From Perilla frutescens (lineage: Eukaryota; Streptophyta; Magnoliopsida; Lamiales; Lamiaceae): DNA of 64,000 bases. A model generated the notes under the pieces. That model saw only the letters and a program-made list of their open reading frames with translations. It was not told the DNA's origin and did no database searches. Position numbers and translations under genes: made by a program. Numbering within the stretch: position 1 is the stretch's first letter; each line of letters starts with the position of its first letter. This document shows positions 1-12,143 of the stretch, piece after piece. The DNA lies in NCBI GenBank assembly GCA_026008535.1, contig BRKX01000011.1:17492001-17556000 (forward strand), in the 5' to 3' direction.

Positions 1-957
1 AGTTCAAAACTCTTCATTTTCGTGAAATTCTTTTGTAAATTATTTGTTATTTTGATTATATCGCATGTGTGTTGTTAGAGAATAGACGAGATGAGAGTTT
101 TACATGTCGTAGCCTTTAATTACATTAATAGTAGACTTTAAAGGCTAAATATTATGTTAAACGTGACCTATTATGTTAATCGAGGCTTATATTACGTGAA
201 TCGTAATATTTCAAAATAATCGAGGCCAATTTCAAAAAAATCGAGGATAATTAAACTTAATCGAGGTAAGAATATTTAAACTTAATCGAGGGAGGATTAA
301 ACTTAATCGAGGAATATTTTAAATTAATCGAGGCTTGTATTACGTGAATCGTGGCATTTGAAAATAATCGAGGTCAATTTCAAAGTAATCGAGGAAAATT
401 AAACATAATCGAGGATAATTAAACTTAATCGAGGGAGGAATATTTAAACTTATTCAAGGATAATTAAACTTAATCAAGGAATATTGTAAACAAGCATCGA
501 TTAGTTATTTTTTTAAATTAATCGAGGCCATCCTCGATTAGTTATTTTTTTAAATTAATCGAGGCTTGCCTCGATTAGTTTTTGTTGAAATTAATCAAGA
601 CTTGCCTCGATTAGTTTTTTTTAAAATTAATCGAGGCAAGCCTCGATTAGTATTAAATTAATGGAGGCTTCTTTTATCAATAATCGTGGCTATTTGAATT
701 AATTTAATTAATCGATGCTATTTTAACTTAATCGAGGATGAAATTATAATTAATCGATGCTATTTTATTATTATTTTGATTATTTGTATTTGAATTTTGT
801 TTATAAAAATGCGAGTTTGAAATTTGGATTTAATCGTGGATAAATTTTAAATGTATTAATCGTGACTTCTTCTAGGGTTTAATAGATTTTAGGTTTTAGG
901 GTTTAATAGGGAATAGGGTTTAGGGTTTAATCATGTAGCATTGTTTATAAATTGCAG
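1..957. repeat. TCGAGG motif array beside a MULE transposase
   Basis: AT-rich DNA in which the word AATCGAGG recurs roughly every 15-40 bases from about 177 to 740, with variants such as ATCGATGC and ATCAAGG. Between about 495 and 665 the motif also occurs in reverse (CCTCGATT), giving four to five small palindromic units of about 50 bases, each with an AT-rich spacer. The array ends shortly before a splice-acceptor-like TTGCAG and the ATG of the transposase frame at 958. The most likely reading is the subterminal region of the Mutator-like element whose coding remnant follows. No terminal inverted repeat or TSD can be shown because the window begins inside the array. Confidence 0.6.
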
Positions 958-2562
958 ATGGTTAGACGTCGTATTATTGTACGACACAGTAGATGATGGG
1001 AGAGATCCGAATATGTAGATGGGGACGAGCAACTCGTGACGATGTCATCCGATAAGCTGTGTTTTAGCTCACCGGTGATGGAGGTTCACAAGTTGTTGTA
1101 GACTGACCCGAACAGGATCGAGTATGAATTATTTTACCTCACCAGCACCAATACTGGCAGACAGATCAGAGCATCTTTGCAAGATGATGGAGATTTGCTC
1201 GATTTGCTTTATGAGCAGACTACTGAGATGGTCGTGTACGTGATTTCAAGATAATTGGAAGGTTTTGGAGTCGAGCCATCTATGAGGGATGATTATGTTC
1301 CCTACTTTCCACATGACTATGAGGGTTTGAGTAACTCTGTTGATGAAAAAGCACAAGCAGAAACGCATGCTGATACTAGAGAAGAAGAGGGAGAAGGAGA
1401 AGAAGAGAGAGAATGAGAAGAAGAGGAGGAAGAACAAGAACAAGAAGAGGTGAATGATAGAACGAGGTTGGTGGAATCACTGTTGACAGAATTCAGTGGC
1501 TGGCTTCGTTCTTTTGCTGATCGTACAGACAGATTGTTGTGCTTGACGGAAGTCGTCCCACCATCTACCAATGGTGTTCCGTTCAGAGCTGACGGGCCTT
1601 TGAGCAATTGGGTGGTTCCCCTTGCTGATTGGGACATTGCGGGCCCACTGTCTTGGGATGAGGGACCGGCACCATAATCAGATACACTGCACCAGGGAGC
1701 TATTTTTCGGACGAAGGATGATCTGGCTCTGGTGGTCGGTATCTATCACATGCATAATTGAGTGGACTATGTCGTGTATCGCTCGAATAGGTCACGATTA
1801 GGCTACGTTTGCAAGCATGGCGGTGATTGCCCGTTCAAGTGCTTTGCCGTTGCTGATGGGCATATGTGGAGAATATACAAGTTCAACAGCACTCACACAT
1901 GCCATCTTGATATGGGTCGAATTGCTCCGCGACAGGTTCCTACACGAGTGCTCAAAAAATACTTCGTCCGTAGATTGGTGGACGAGCGGGTTGTTTTAAA
2001 GCCGAAGGAGATGATGGAGGAGCTTGTGCGTGAGTTTGGCATCCATATCGATTACAGCTTCGCACTGCGCATGAGGAACATTGTCATTCAGATGGTATAT
2101 GGAGACTTTGACAAGTGCTACGCACAGTTGCCCGCATTCCTTCACACTCTGCGATTGATGAATCCGGGGACTGTAGTAGACATGGAGATCACGAGTGATG
2201 GTCGGTTCAAGCATTTATTCCTTGCTCTCGGTGCGTGTGTCAATGCATTTCTCCAGTATGCTCGTCCAGTACTTGTGATCGATGGGACCCACCTGAAGGG
2301 AAAGAACAAGGGGGTTCTCTTTGTTGCTGTGACGAAGGACGGCAATGAATAGATCTTACCTGTTGAAGTTGGGCTCGGACCGATAGAGAACGACGAATCT
2401 TGGATATGCTTCTTGGCCTACTTGCACATGGCTCTGGGTGATATAGATGATCTTCTCATCGTTTCGGATCAGCATCAGAGCATTGAAAATGCTGTAGAGG
2501 CCGTATTCCCGAGAGCGACACACGGACTGTGCTACTACCATTTGAAGAATAAGATGACAAAG
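958..2562 (+). pseudogene. Mutator-like (MULE/MuDR) transposase remnant, 3' truncated
   Basis: One reading frame can be followed from the ATG at 958 to about 2560, broken by in-frame stops (for example at 1252-1254, 1675-1677 and 2350-2352). It reads as an N-terminal MULE domain (start MVRRRIIVRH), an acidic Glu-rich linker near 1380-1450, a FLYWCH/WRKY-like DNA-binding part (VCKHGGDCPFKC, then HTCH, about 1810-1910) and the start of the DDE transposase domain. The catalytic-region motifs DGTHLKG (about 2281) and VSDQHQSIENA (about 2458) are present, and the block THGLCYYHLKNKM follows. Similarity stops there, so the rest of the DDE domain, including the third acidic residue, and the C-terminal zinc knuckle are missing. 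The stop at 2350 lies in NE*ILPV, where family members usually have Gln. The family assignment is sound; the copy cannot encode an active enzyme. Confidence 0.85.
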
Positions 2563-3117
2563 AGAGATAATGGCAGTTGGGAGAGAAAGAGAGATAATCC
2601 AGTTTTTTTAAATCTGCAAGAGGTAGTTAGAGGGTTTAAAATCGAAACCCTAATAATAAATATTCCCTTTGCATGATCAAATTCAACTTGTCAGGAGTAA
2701 GTACACATTTGGAAGAATTTGTAAGCTTTTTCAGATATTGTGGGCCCATTGAGATAAGTTGAATTAAAAATAAATACAGATTGCCTACTAAACTACTATC
2801 TTTTAAATCTTGTTTTTTTTTCCCACCATTATTTCCTTTTGTTGATAAAAACTTTTCACTAATTAGCATTATTTGCAATCATGGAATTCAACTCTGCAAG
2901 CATTGCCTGTATATAAGTTACTCATATTAGCTTATAATTACTCGGTTGCTCAAAAGTAAATTTTCAAGGGCAGAATGAACAAAATAATGGACTTGAATAT
3001 TAGAAAATTTAGAAATAGAGAAGTTACCAAAAACTAGAAGCCATCAAATGATCCGATAATTAAATTATAAATGTGTGTGTGTGTGTGTGTGTATGTGTGT
3101 GTCAACACATGTGTAGC
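2563..3117. other. Intergenic, no gene seen
   Basis: AT-rich sequence without a supported coding region. The only structure is a (GT)n microsatellite at about 3072-3103. Confidence 0.5.
3072..3103. repeat. (GT)n microsatellite
   Basis: About 30 bases of alternating GT with one interruption (GTAT), directly upstream of the CACTA insertion site. Confidence 0.9.
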
Positions 3118-3120
3118 ATC

Positions 3121-5263
3121 CACTACAAGAATTTTGTACATACACGACGGGTAATACCTGTTGTGTATGGGCCTCACCTAACCGTTGTAAATAGTGGGGT
3201 TGTCTATAACCGCATCATACGCAACGGTTATTAACCGTTGCATATAGTAACTTTACACAACGATAATCACCTTTGTAAATATGATGGTGACCGTTGAGTA
3301 TTCAACATAAAGACAACGGTGATTCAATTTTAGCGTTGTATATATCTAGATTTCACAACAATTTTCAACTAAAACCGTTGTATATTATTCAATTTTACAA
3401 CGATTTGGTTTTGTATGTTGTTATTAAGTGTTAATTTTTTACATTAGACTATATTTTTTATTGAATCATTGTTTATTAGTATTCCAAGACAACTATTATT
3501 TGTTAGATTTGTTGTATATAATTGATATATACAACGGGTTTTAATTTAATTATTATATTCATACTCGAATTGCAACAATTTTTATTGCTACTAGTGATAA
3601 AATCAATATATCACCAAAATTAAAAGTAAATGAAGAAAATCATAATAATTAAAACTCTAAATTAATAAAAATAACGAAATATCATCCAAAATACATACCT
3701 ATCAGTATTTTTACAAAGTATTATCCAAAATATATTCGGATTCTATTGCTAACGTCCCTTGCAAATAAGATATAACCTAAAACAAATTTAATAAGAATAG
3801 TGAAAATACAATAGTTCATCCTCTGAAATTATCGATCTGGAAATCCTGAGAAAATGCTCAACTTTTAATCCTGCAATGTAGAAATAAAATATCAATTAGT
3901 CGAACATCCACTAATTATCCATCCCAATGCTTAAAAAATTAATATTCACCCAAACAAAACATGCAACTATGTAAACAACATCTAGTACATCGAAACATAG
4001 ATCCAATGACAATATCACTCAAATTTTTAGACGGAATTTTAGAACAAAGATGAACACGTAACTAACTAGATATATTCCACAAAATATACTCCACTAACAA
4101 TCAATCAATTAGATTCTATTATTATAACTTCAACTATATTTCAATTCAACAATACTACAATTGCCTCGTGTGAAAAAGGGGCAAACATAAATAGGAGAGA
4201 CATCGTACACACCAACTTGCACAAAAATTTACACAATGAAGCAAATAATCGAGAGACGTGTGTAAAGTTGTGTGCCGACTCAAAATTTCTCTCTCAAATT
4301 GTATTTGTGAATATCAAAACGATTAATGCAAATAATTAATATATATTATTTTTCATCCTCCAACTAGAATTAAACTCGTATTTTTAGGCTGATTCAATAT
4401 CGATTAATTTGATGGATTGTATATCATAGTATATTAATTAATCAATACGCCACATTCTACTTCCCAAGATATAAATCATATAATCTAAATTATTTGAAAT
4501 GTAATATATTTTATATAATTATCTAATTGATTACCTTAAAACAAATTGCTCATTTTTCGAGAATTCTTAGTTATTTTAAGAAAATCATACTAACATTTTT
4601 TATTATTATTGTCAGAAGGTCCTCGATCATGACTTATTATTTGTTTAATCAAATTAAATTAATTTATAGTAAATATCAGATTTAATTAATTTTGTACAAA
4701 TAATGCATCTATCATTATTTTATGTTAGTTTGGGTATCAAATAACCTCCTTTTGGAAGTAATAATTAGTAATGGCGACGATATTTTATTTGTAAAAATCT
4801 GATTTTATATAAATAATTTTATTAAACAAATAAATTAGTGTTGAGGAATTTCTGGGGAAAAAGGTAGTAATTCAAAAATATTATATACAACGAATGATCA
4901 TAACAACAGTATAATACGTGTTGTATATCGCATCTATGCAACAAAAAGCTTGTTTGAGAAAAAAATTGCACATATTCAACGGTTCAAAAATATGTTGTAT
5001 TAAAAAATTCACATAGACAACGTTAATCAATTGGCCGTTGCATATTGTTCACTCACAAAATGCTATACACAACGGTTTTCCTGGAACCGTGCTGATAGGT
5101 AACAATATACACAACAGATTACTAGGAACTGTTGTAAATACCACATCAGCTAGCACATATACAACGGCTTTGTTTAAAACCGTTGTATTATTTCTATATA
5201 CAACAGTTTTGTATCAAAACCGTTGTCTATTGACCGTTGTATATGTTCAAATTTCTTGTAGTG
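3121..5263. mobile_element. Non-autonomous CACTA (En/Spm) element, TSD ATC
   Basis: The left end reads CACTACAAGAATTTTG and the right end CAAATTTCTTGTAGTG, which are inverted copies with the CACTA-superfamily terminus. The 3-bp duplication ATC flanks it at 3118-3120 and 5264-5266, as expected for this superfamily. Both ends (3145-3420 and 4865-5245) are filled with short subterminal repeats of the type ACAACGGT/ACCGTTGT in both orientations. The 1.4-kb interior has no transposase coding sequence, so this is a 2143-bp internally deleted derivative that depends on an enzyme made elsewhere. Confidence 0.9.
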
Positions 5264-5266
5264 ATC

Positions 5267-5985
5267 GATGGAATCATAATACACTAAACTAAAATAGTAA
5301 AAGTAAAAAAAAAAATTGGTAAAATCAACAATATTGACTATTCCTGAATGAGCTCATGATCAACACGTAAATAATATTAATCCGAGATAGATACTATGCA
5401 ACGTATAATTGAAATTTTGTTGATATGTACGATGAATACACAAATAAATTATATTACTAAAAAGTTCCATTGATCAATTAAGGCAAAGGCCAAACAAGGA
5501 ACAAAAAAAATGAAACTTTTAAATAGAATATGATTGAACAAACAAATTTTTAATTAATGCAAAATAATAACGATTCAAGCTTACATCTGAAGTCCTTATC
5601 TTCACTTTCAACATATCATGTAAGTGCTGTAAAACTTCAAATACCATAAGCCAAAATCGCAAATAACTACAAGAGCAAATGAACTGAAAAAAGTTTTAAA
5701 CAATAAATGTATAAATAATGAACATGAGAAAAGTGTAATAAATATATGGGAAAAGAAGAACATAGAGTTATTTATTGCGCTACTAAGTTAAATTAAAATC
5801 TATTATGCTCATACATGATATTTAGAAAAATGATTTATTTTTTTACATAGAGATTATACTCAAGGTTTAATCACAAGTTCAATAATTTTCTCCTTCACTC
5901 TTTAATGGCAAAAATAATCACGATTAATTTATAGAAATTCCATTTGTTTGTTATAAAATTTTCTTTGCTTACTCTTTCCACGACA
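5267..5985. other. Intergenic, nothing recognised
   Basis: AT-rich sequence without a convincing coding frame or terminal repeats. Confidence 0.5.
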
Positions 5986-5989
5986 ACCA

Positions 5990-7620
5990 AACATGAAATA
6001 TGTGCAGTCAAATCTAGAATTCCTACTCTAAGTACAAGCATTAGGAAAACACAATTACAAAAAGGATTCAATAAAGTTTTGATGAAATGTCAAAACACTC
6101 AAGGAAAACTGAAGATCAAGTCAATGGAGGAAACTAAGCTCAAGTCAAGTCAACAATGAAAACTGAACTCTAAGTTCAAGAAAAGCTGAAACTGAGATCA
6201 AAGACAAGAAGCCATCATGAAGATTCAATTCAAACTGAACTGAAGCTGCTAAGCAATGATTAGACCGTTAACTAAAATCTGAACCGAACGGTCAAGCCAA
6301 GCGCATCCTATAACTCAACTGAAGATGAGACATCAGCTTAATTCAGTTTTGAAGACAAACTGAGCTCAGTCAATGAAGATCATATCAAACTGAAAGCAAA
6401 GTAGAGAAGTTTGCCAATTGACAAATTGCAAACTAAAGAACGAAGATATCCAAAGTGAGTTACCTCAAACTGAAGAGCCAACTGAGTATGTGGAAACAGT
6501 TGATTCGCAGAAGACAAACTGAAGCATTAAATGATAAAGCAAGTTCGAAGATCAAAGGGCTCGTCGAAGGCCACTGGCTGAACAAACAACCTTAGTTAAT
6601 GCACACTCAGAGGTCAACCATTGAGTAACGACTATAATTATCTTAAACTTATAACGGCTATCAGAACCAACAAACCTGCTGCTCTCTTGGAGACCAACCA
6701 GAGCCAACAAACAAATTATACCTCTCTTTATAAAGATGAGTGTAACGAAATTTATAAGGGACTTTTGCTGCAAAAACATTCTCAATTCTAAGAGTGCTAT
6801 CAACATCTTCTCCCTCAAAGAAAGAACAAATATCTTCTTAGTAACAATTCATCACAAACTGACCTAGTCTGATCAGTTTGAACATCAACAAGAAGATTCA
6901 AGTTTAGCTTCAACTTGTTAAGGCATAACATTCATCTGCAAAAGTCCACTTGAGGAAGAAATCGTGATATTCAACCAAGAGCACATCTAACTACAACTAC
7001 AGTTCAGCTGAAGCTCTCTTCTACAAAGAACAACAATGAATCAACACCAACCCAGTTCAAGGAGCCTAAACAGTTGATAATCCCTTTCAAGACCAACCAT
7101 CTTAAAGATCGAAAGAGATCTAAAACTTTGTAAAGACGTCAATAGCACATAACTCTCCAGCTAAGTGTAAGCCGCCACTAAAGAAACTATCGACACAATA
7201 GCTAACTATTGGAGACTGCAAGTGTGAGCCGTCGACTCAACTGAGGTAACTTTGTAAAGAAACCCACTGTTACTAGATTCAGCTAAACTCTTAATTCATT
7301 GTATAATTTGTAAAGTGAACTCGAGTTATATAGTGAATTGATCCCTTCTGCGGAAGGAAGAGAGGACGTAGAAGTTTTAACGATTCGAACTTCTATAAAC
7401 TGAATGTGTGTTCTATTGCTTTCAATTTCTTTACTTTTGATTATCTTCCAAAGCTACACACAAATTGACACACAACTATTACCTTTGTGACTCAAACTGA
7501 AAATAGACAAACTACACGAGTCAAGGACCCTTATAATTTTCCGTATTATTTTTTCAAGTTTTGAATTCAGTTTATTCACCCCCCTCTAAACTGAACACGA
7601 CTCGTCCGAGACCAACAAAC
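5990..7620 (+). mobile_element. Copia-type LTR remnant, probably a solo LTR
   Basis: The composition differs from its surroundings (ACTGAA/CAACTG-rich, less AT). It contains a promoter-to-leader type passage ending near 7580 in TTATTCACCCCCCTCT, a phrase common near the 3' end of plant Copia LTRs. It also has the GGAAGGAAGAGAGGACGTAG segment near 7350. No gag or pol follows. The right boundary is near 7619 (ACCAACA). The left boundary is uncertain: a TG at about 5994 preceded by AAACA is one candidate, but I could not establish a clean 5-bp TSD. A related but truncated stretch in the opposite orientation lies at 56.83-57.56 kb. Confidence 0.5.
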
Positions 7621-8446
7621 ATAAATATAAATCATAGCATGATGTCACAAGGCAAACAATGTTACTAGAAGAACCATGATTTATCTAATGGAATTTAAAC
7701 TCCCATTTTCTAATATGAAATGTAAAACATTGTTCATCTTTTACGGTCAAAGCAAGATTACTAAATGATACTATACTTAGAAAACCAGTTGGGGAGGACT
7801 ACTAGATTGGTGAAGAAGAAATAACATAGATAAAGAATAAGGAATAGAAAAATGACAAATATAAGTTTTGCCTTCTAATGTGAGAGAATAGATAAATTAA
7901 ACATGGGAAAATAGAAATATAAAAATACATTAATTAACAAAATAAGCAATAAGAAAAGAGATAATAATTTATCTAGAATTTGACATTTATTGAAGCTACA
8001 TATTTTGAATGAAAATACTAATTAAGTTCTAACCTTGCTAGATAGTGCAAAGGCATTGGTAACATGAAACCAGACACCATATTCAACCAATATCGCTAAA
8101 TGGATGATGTAAAACTGTCTGTATCATTGTCCACATCCTGGATTTTTTCCATGCATGTTTAAATGGTCGATCAAAAGTAAGAGCATGTGTAAGAATAGAA
8201 AACAACAATGATAAGTCTAGAGAAGAAGATTTTCTAAATGAAGATTAAAAGCATAAAACAAATATCTATATAAAGCATTCCCTATTTATCAAGCCATGTA
8301 ACTTCAACCACATCATCTTAGGTGGTTTAGCAAGTTCATGGGATAATCTTGCATTCGATTTTTAAAAAAATAACACAATCATGATCATGCATTATTTAGA
8401 TATTCTACAACCTTGAAAGGGAGAAGTTAACTATAATATATTAATG
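7621..8446. other. Intergenic, nothing recognised
   Basis: AT-rich sequence with no supported gene. Confidence 0.45.
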
Positions 8447-8605
8447 GGTTAAAAGTCACATAGCCCCTTTGACTATTGTCAAAGGACCACATTATCTCAT
8501 CTCCGACTATTTGGGCCTCATATCATAGCCCCTTCAATTATTAAAAGTGGTCCTTGTTGCCCCTTCATGTCCACACTATTAGAAACTCCGTTAAAATGCA
8601 TATTG
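8447..8605. mobile_element. Single end of a long-TIR element (relative of 42996-44206)
   Basis: The passage GGGTTAAAAGTCACATAGCC, followed by GACTATTGTCAA, the phrase CCCCTTCAATTATTAAAAGT and AGAAACTCCGTTAA, matches the two terminal inverted repeats of the element at 43-44.2 kb. Only one end is visible. I did not find its partner in the next 700 bases, so the copy seems truncated or rearranged. Confidence 0.55.
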
Positions 8606-9549
8606 TTTATTGTAGTAAGTGAATTACGATTATTATTCCACCAGTTTATAAAATGTAGACATAGATTTTCTATCCTTTACTCACATGGTGAAAAAGTATA
8701 GGGATGAATTTGGGATGTCTACTCTTACTAAGTTAATCTATCAACAACCTGGGTTAAATTCTAGAAATGGAATGGTTTTAACTGAAAATGATGTTAGGAT
8801 TCGTCCGTCAAATCATCTTTTCAATCATGTATTTGTGATCCATACATTGGCACCTTCAAAATGACTATTTCAAAATTGAAATAGGATACTAAGGACATAC
8901 ATTCTCTGGAAGCTGCTCGGAATTTCGATTTGAAAATGAATAAAAAATGAAACTTTTGCTCCTATTTACAGAGGAAAATTAAATATAATAATTAAAAATA
9001 AAAGAAAGATGATAATGATGGAATGTGATAATGGTGAAAAAGAATAGGGCAATTATGGAATAGGATAATATTTGAAAAAGAAATTGGATAATGGCGGATG
9101 TGCCCTATGCTAGCTATTCAAATCTCTTATTTTTCAGCTTAAACCTGCGCCAAGATTTCATTTGAACTCAAAATTGGAATATTCAAAGTTCGGCAGGATC
9201 CTTGAAACATTTTCTATCAATCTGAAAAATCAGAATATATTTTTAAAGCAATTCTTTTTACCAAAATAAAATCTAATAGATTTTCCTGACTGTGATTTCC
9301 TTCATTTGAGTCCTACAAGGACCCAACTTCTTTTCTAGATTACCCGAGGCTAACATAAGTTGAATAAAATCTTCAAATATATGCCAGGATGTTACAAAAA
9401 GTTTTACAGAAGTTATACTTTCTAGACAATTAGTCATTTCATCTTAAGCAATAGAAATATATGTGAATGCATTCTCAGTACATATTTCCCACCAATCAAC
9501 ATGAATTTAGGTTTCTTAGTAAGTATTTTGATAGAAAAGACTAATAAAC
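8606..9549. other. Intergenic, nothing recognised
   Basis: No coding frame or terminal repeat seen. The first part may be the degraded interior of the element that begins at 8447. Confidence 0.4.
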
Positions 9550-9562
9550 TCTTAGCATGTCT

Positions 9563-9670
9563 GTCCCGGTGGGGATGACTAGTGGTGGAGTGGGGTTGCT
9601 TGGAGAACAAAAGTCATGGGTTTGAATCTCCTCAATTCTACCAGGTCGGGTGTGTGAATAAAAAAAATAT
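9563..9670 (+). mobile_element. tRNA-derived SINE with 13-bp TSD
   Basis: The body begins GTCCCGGTGGGGATGACTAG and carries a box-A-like TGACTAGTGGTGGAGTGG and a box-B-like GGGTTTGAATCTCC, the internal RNA polymerase III promoter elements of tRNA-related SINEs. It ends in GTGTGTGAATAAAAAAAA. The 13-base duplication TCTTAGCATGTCT lies on both sides (9550-9562 and 9671-9683), which is diagnostic of target-primed retroposition. It belongs to the same family as the SINE at 44046-44185 (shared CTAGTGGTGGAGTGG). Confidence 0.85.
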
Positions 9671-9683
9671 TCTTAGCATGTCT

Positions 9684-10814
9684 ATGATGAGCAAGTAATT
9701 GCGGGAATGTTTTGGAAGATACAAAACCAAAAATAGTGATATTTAATTTTCTAGCAACAACATAATGGAGACAGTCAACCAATACAGATTGATCTGAAAT
9801 CTCATTCAAATCCAATATTAAATCTTTTCTTTTTAATGTGTTGATCCAATTTCAAGTCTGAATATGAAATTCAATTATTCATTGCAATGAAAACTAAGCA
9901 ACATACTACAAGTAGGAATATGGAAGTAGATAAAATATGTAATGTTTAACAATCCAAAACTATGAAGATTTTGCTGCAAGGTCTCTGATTCTAGCTATAT
10001 AAGTTTTTAGAAGTCTTATTAGATATTTTCAGAAACAACATAGTTTCCTTTATTAAAAATAACTAAGGAAATAAATCAAACCACAATGTTGAAGAAATTT
10101 TGAATAGTGACTAATATGATCTTGTTTTCTTTCTGGTGTTGAAGTTGTCAGAATAATCAAAGATAGAAAGAACGCATATCATACTTATGGATTATCATTG
10201 AAAGTCACTTATTTTCAAAGCAATTAGCCTTAAAATAGCACAAACACGAACTTGGAACCAACAAGACTAATTATGAGTGTGAGCGATATGCTAGTTTCCT
10301 AAAAAACGAAGTTAAAAGACGTAGTCTTATATTAAAGCTATAAACAATTAAACATATATAATTCACGTTCAAAATAGGGACATAAGAGAAACAATATAAA
10401 TAGCAGTTTCAACAAAGATTATGTAAATTAAATCAATATACATGCCTCAAAATCCAAAAAGATGAATGCAATCAGAAATCAAATATAAAATCTTGAAAGA
10501 AGAAAAAGTGTCAAAACTAACAAGAAAATGAGCATCCATGGATTCCTTGATCTAATAAACTATTAAAGTAACCATAAAAACATAGAGAATATATGAAATG
10601 ACAACTAATCATAAATGATTATTTCATGCAATCAAAAACTCGTAAAAAATCTCAAAAACACGTATCAATTCATTTTTCTTGAACATGGCAAATTCAGAAA
10701 GAGAAGTCAATATATTTATATTGTTTTACCTCAGTGGTTTTTGCCGGAAACTATAATGTAAATCGCAATGGATTTGAAACTCACAAAATATCAAGGAGTG
10801 CACATGCATATGTG

Positions 10815-10846
<32 letters not shown>

Positions 10847-11784
10847 GAGGCAAACTGATCCAAATTATTACAACGTTAGCATAACAAAAAAGTCAAATGT
10901 GGTGTCGTAGGAATTGTTGTCAGCCGACACTTCATACGTGCACACACAAAGATGCTTAATGTACACGTCAACCCAATTGTGATTTTTATATCCATATTAT
11001 ATTATAATTGAAATGAACTATCATCTTGCTAGCATTTTGGATTTTGGGAAAAAAACCTAGAAACGGTTTCAAAGATTATTAATCGACTCTTTTGCACATT
11101 TTACACAATTATACCTGACTGGACATAGTTATATTACTTAGACAAGATGTGAAGTTTTTTAGGAGGTCAAACACTTTTTAAAATTAAGTATTAATGAATC
11201 AATATATATATATATATTATCATCTAAGCAATAATAAATCATTACATATATTATGTTTAACACACAAATCCTACTTATATAGTTATATTAGTATATTTCA
11301 TACAAATTTTCATAATCATTTGCACATAGTCCCTTCGTACTATTAGAGATCAAAATGTTATCTAAAATTATTGTAAGTCTCAAATTTTATTAATTGAGGG
11401 CAATATGATAAATTTAGTTGAACAACATGTTTTCCAAAATAAAATTTAATTTATGTGAGATGACATGTGCAATCATATAATTGAGACGAACGTAGATGCG
11501 TTCAATGGCTTCGAACCACTTTTTGTGATTCACAATCATTTGACATTTGTTTTAAACATGACTTTATTTGCTTGAATCCTTGAGTATCATTTCTGTTAAT
11601 TGTGTACTTAAATTGATGGTTATTGTCGGCATGCCATGCTGCAATCATACCCTAATGTTGGAAATGGCATCAATTTTTGGGCCGTCTCTTTTTGACCCAT
11701 TATTCTATTGGGCCTTGTTTCTTTTTTCTTACTTATGTTGCAATTGGGCTGTCTCTATTTGACCCGCTTTTACTCTATTTTATC
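9684..11784. other. Intergenic, no supported gene
   Basis: AT-rich DNA with only short chance reading frames. It includes a (GA)n microsatellite at 10815-10839 and a short AT run near 11201-11216. Confidence 0.5.
10815..10839. repeat. (GA)n microsatellite
   Basis: About 25 bases of alternating GA. Confidence 0.9.
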
Positions 11785-12143
11785 TGTTGGAAAAGTCTTA
11801 TAACGGTTTGGAGAGGACGACATGACTAGGTGGTGGGATTGTGGGTGAAACAATTATCGATCTTTAATCTATATATTTTTCTTCCTCCATAGATGAATAG
11901 AGAGATTGAAACCTTCTTCTTTATCTTCTTAGTCTGAGCAATTGATCGAGTTCTCCAACTTAATTTCTCGTGAGTGTGCATGAAAGATTGAGTGCTGCGT
12001 GAACCTTGAAAATGACCGGTAATAAGGCTTTACACCTCGGGCTAGCCATAATCATTTTTAAGGCAGTGGAATCTACACCATATCGCAACGATTGTTCGGG
12101 TTCATCATCTTCTATCCGATTTGTTTAAGTTCAGTGAACAACA
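11785..12143 (+). repeat. Left LTR-like direct repeat
   Basis: Shared landmarks with 14568-14907 include GACTAGGTGGTGGGATTGTG, CTTTACACCTCGGGCTAGCC and TTCGGGTTCATCATCTTCTA, in the same order and spacing. Most differences are transitions. Confidence 0.75.

Noticed and set aside
177..740. CRISPR-like array
   Set aside because: The repeated word is only 6-9 bases, spacing is irregular, orientation is mixed and the window is plant nuclear DNA. It is better explained as transposon-end motifs.
1246..1443. Small Phe/Ser-rich reading frames on the minus strand
   Set aside because: They are the antisense of the Glu-rich linker of the MULE transposase frame.
5985..6000. Exact 5-bp TSD for the LTR at 5.99-7.62 kb
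   Set aside because: AAACA/AACAT-like flanks are suggestive, but no pairing gives both a TG...CA end and an identical 5-bp repeat.
9563..9670. tRNA gene
   Set aside because: Box A and B are present, but the fold is incomplete and the sequence is followed by A-rich DNA and flanked by a TSD, so it is a SINE. The same holds for 44046-44185.
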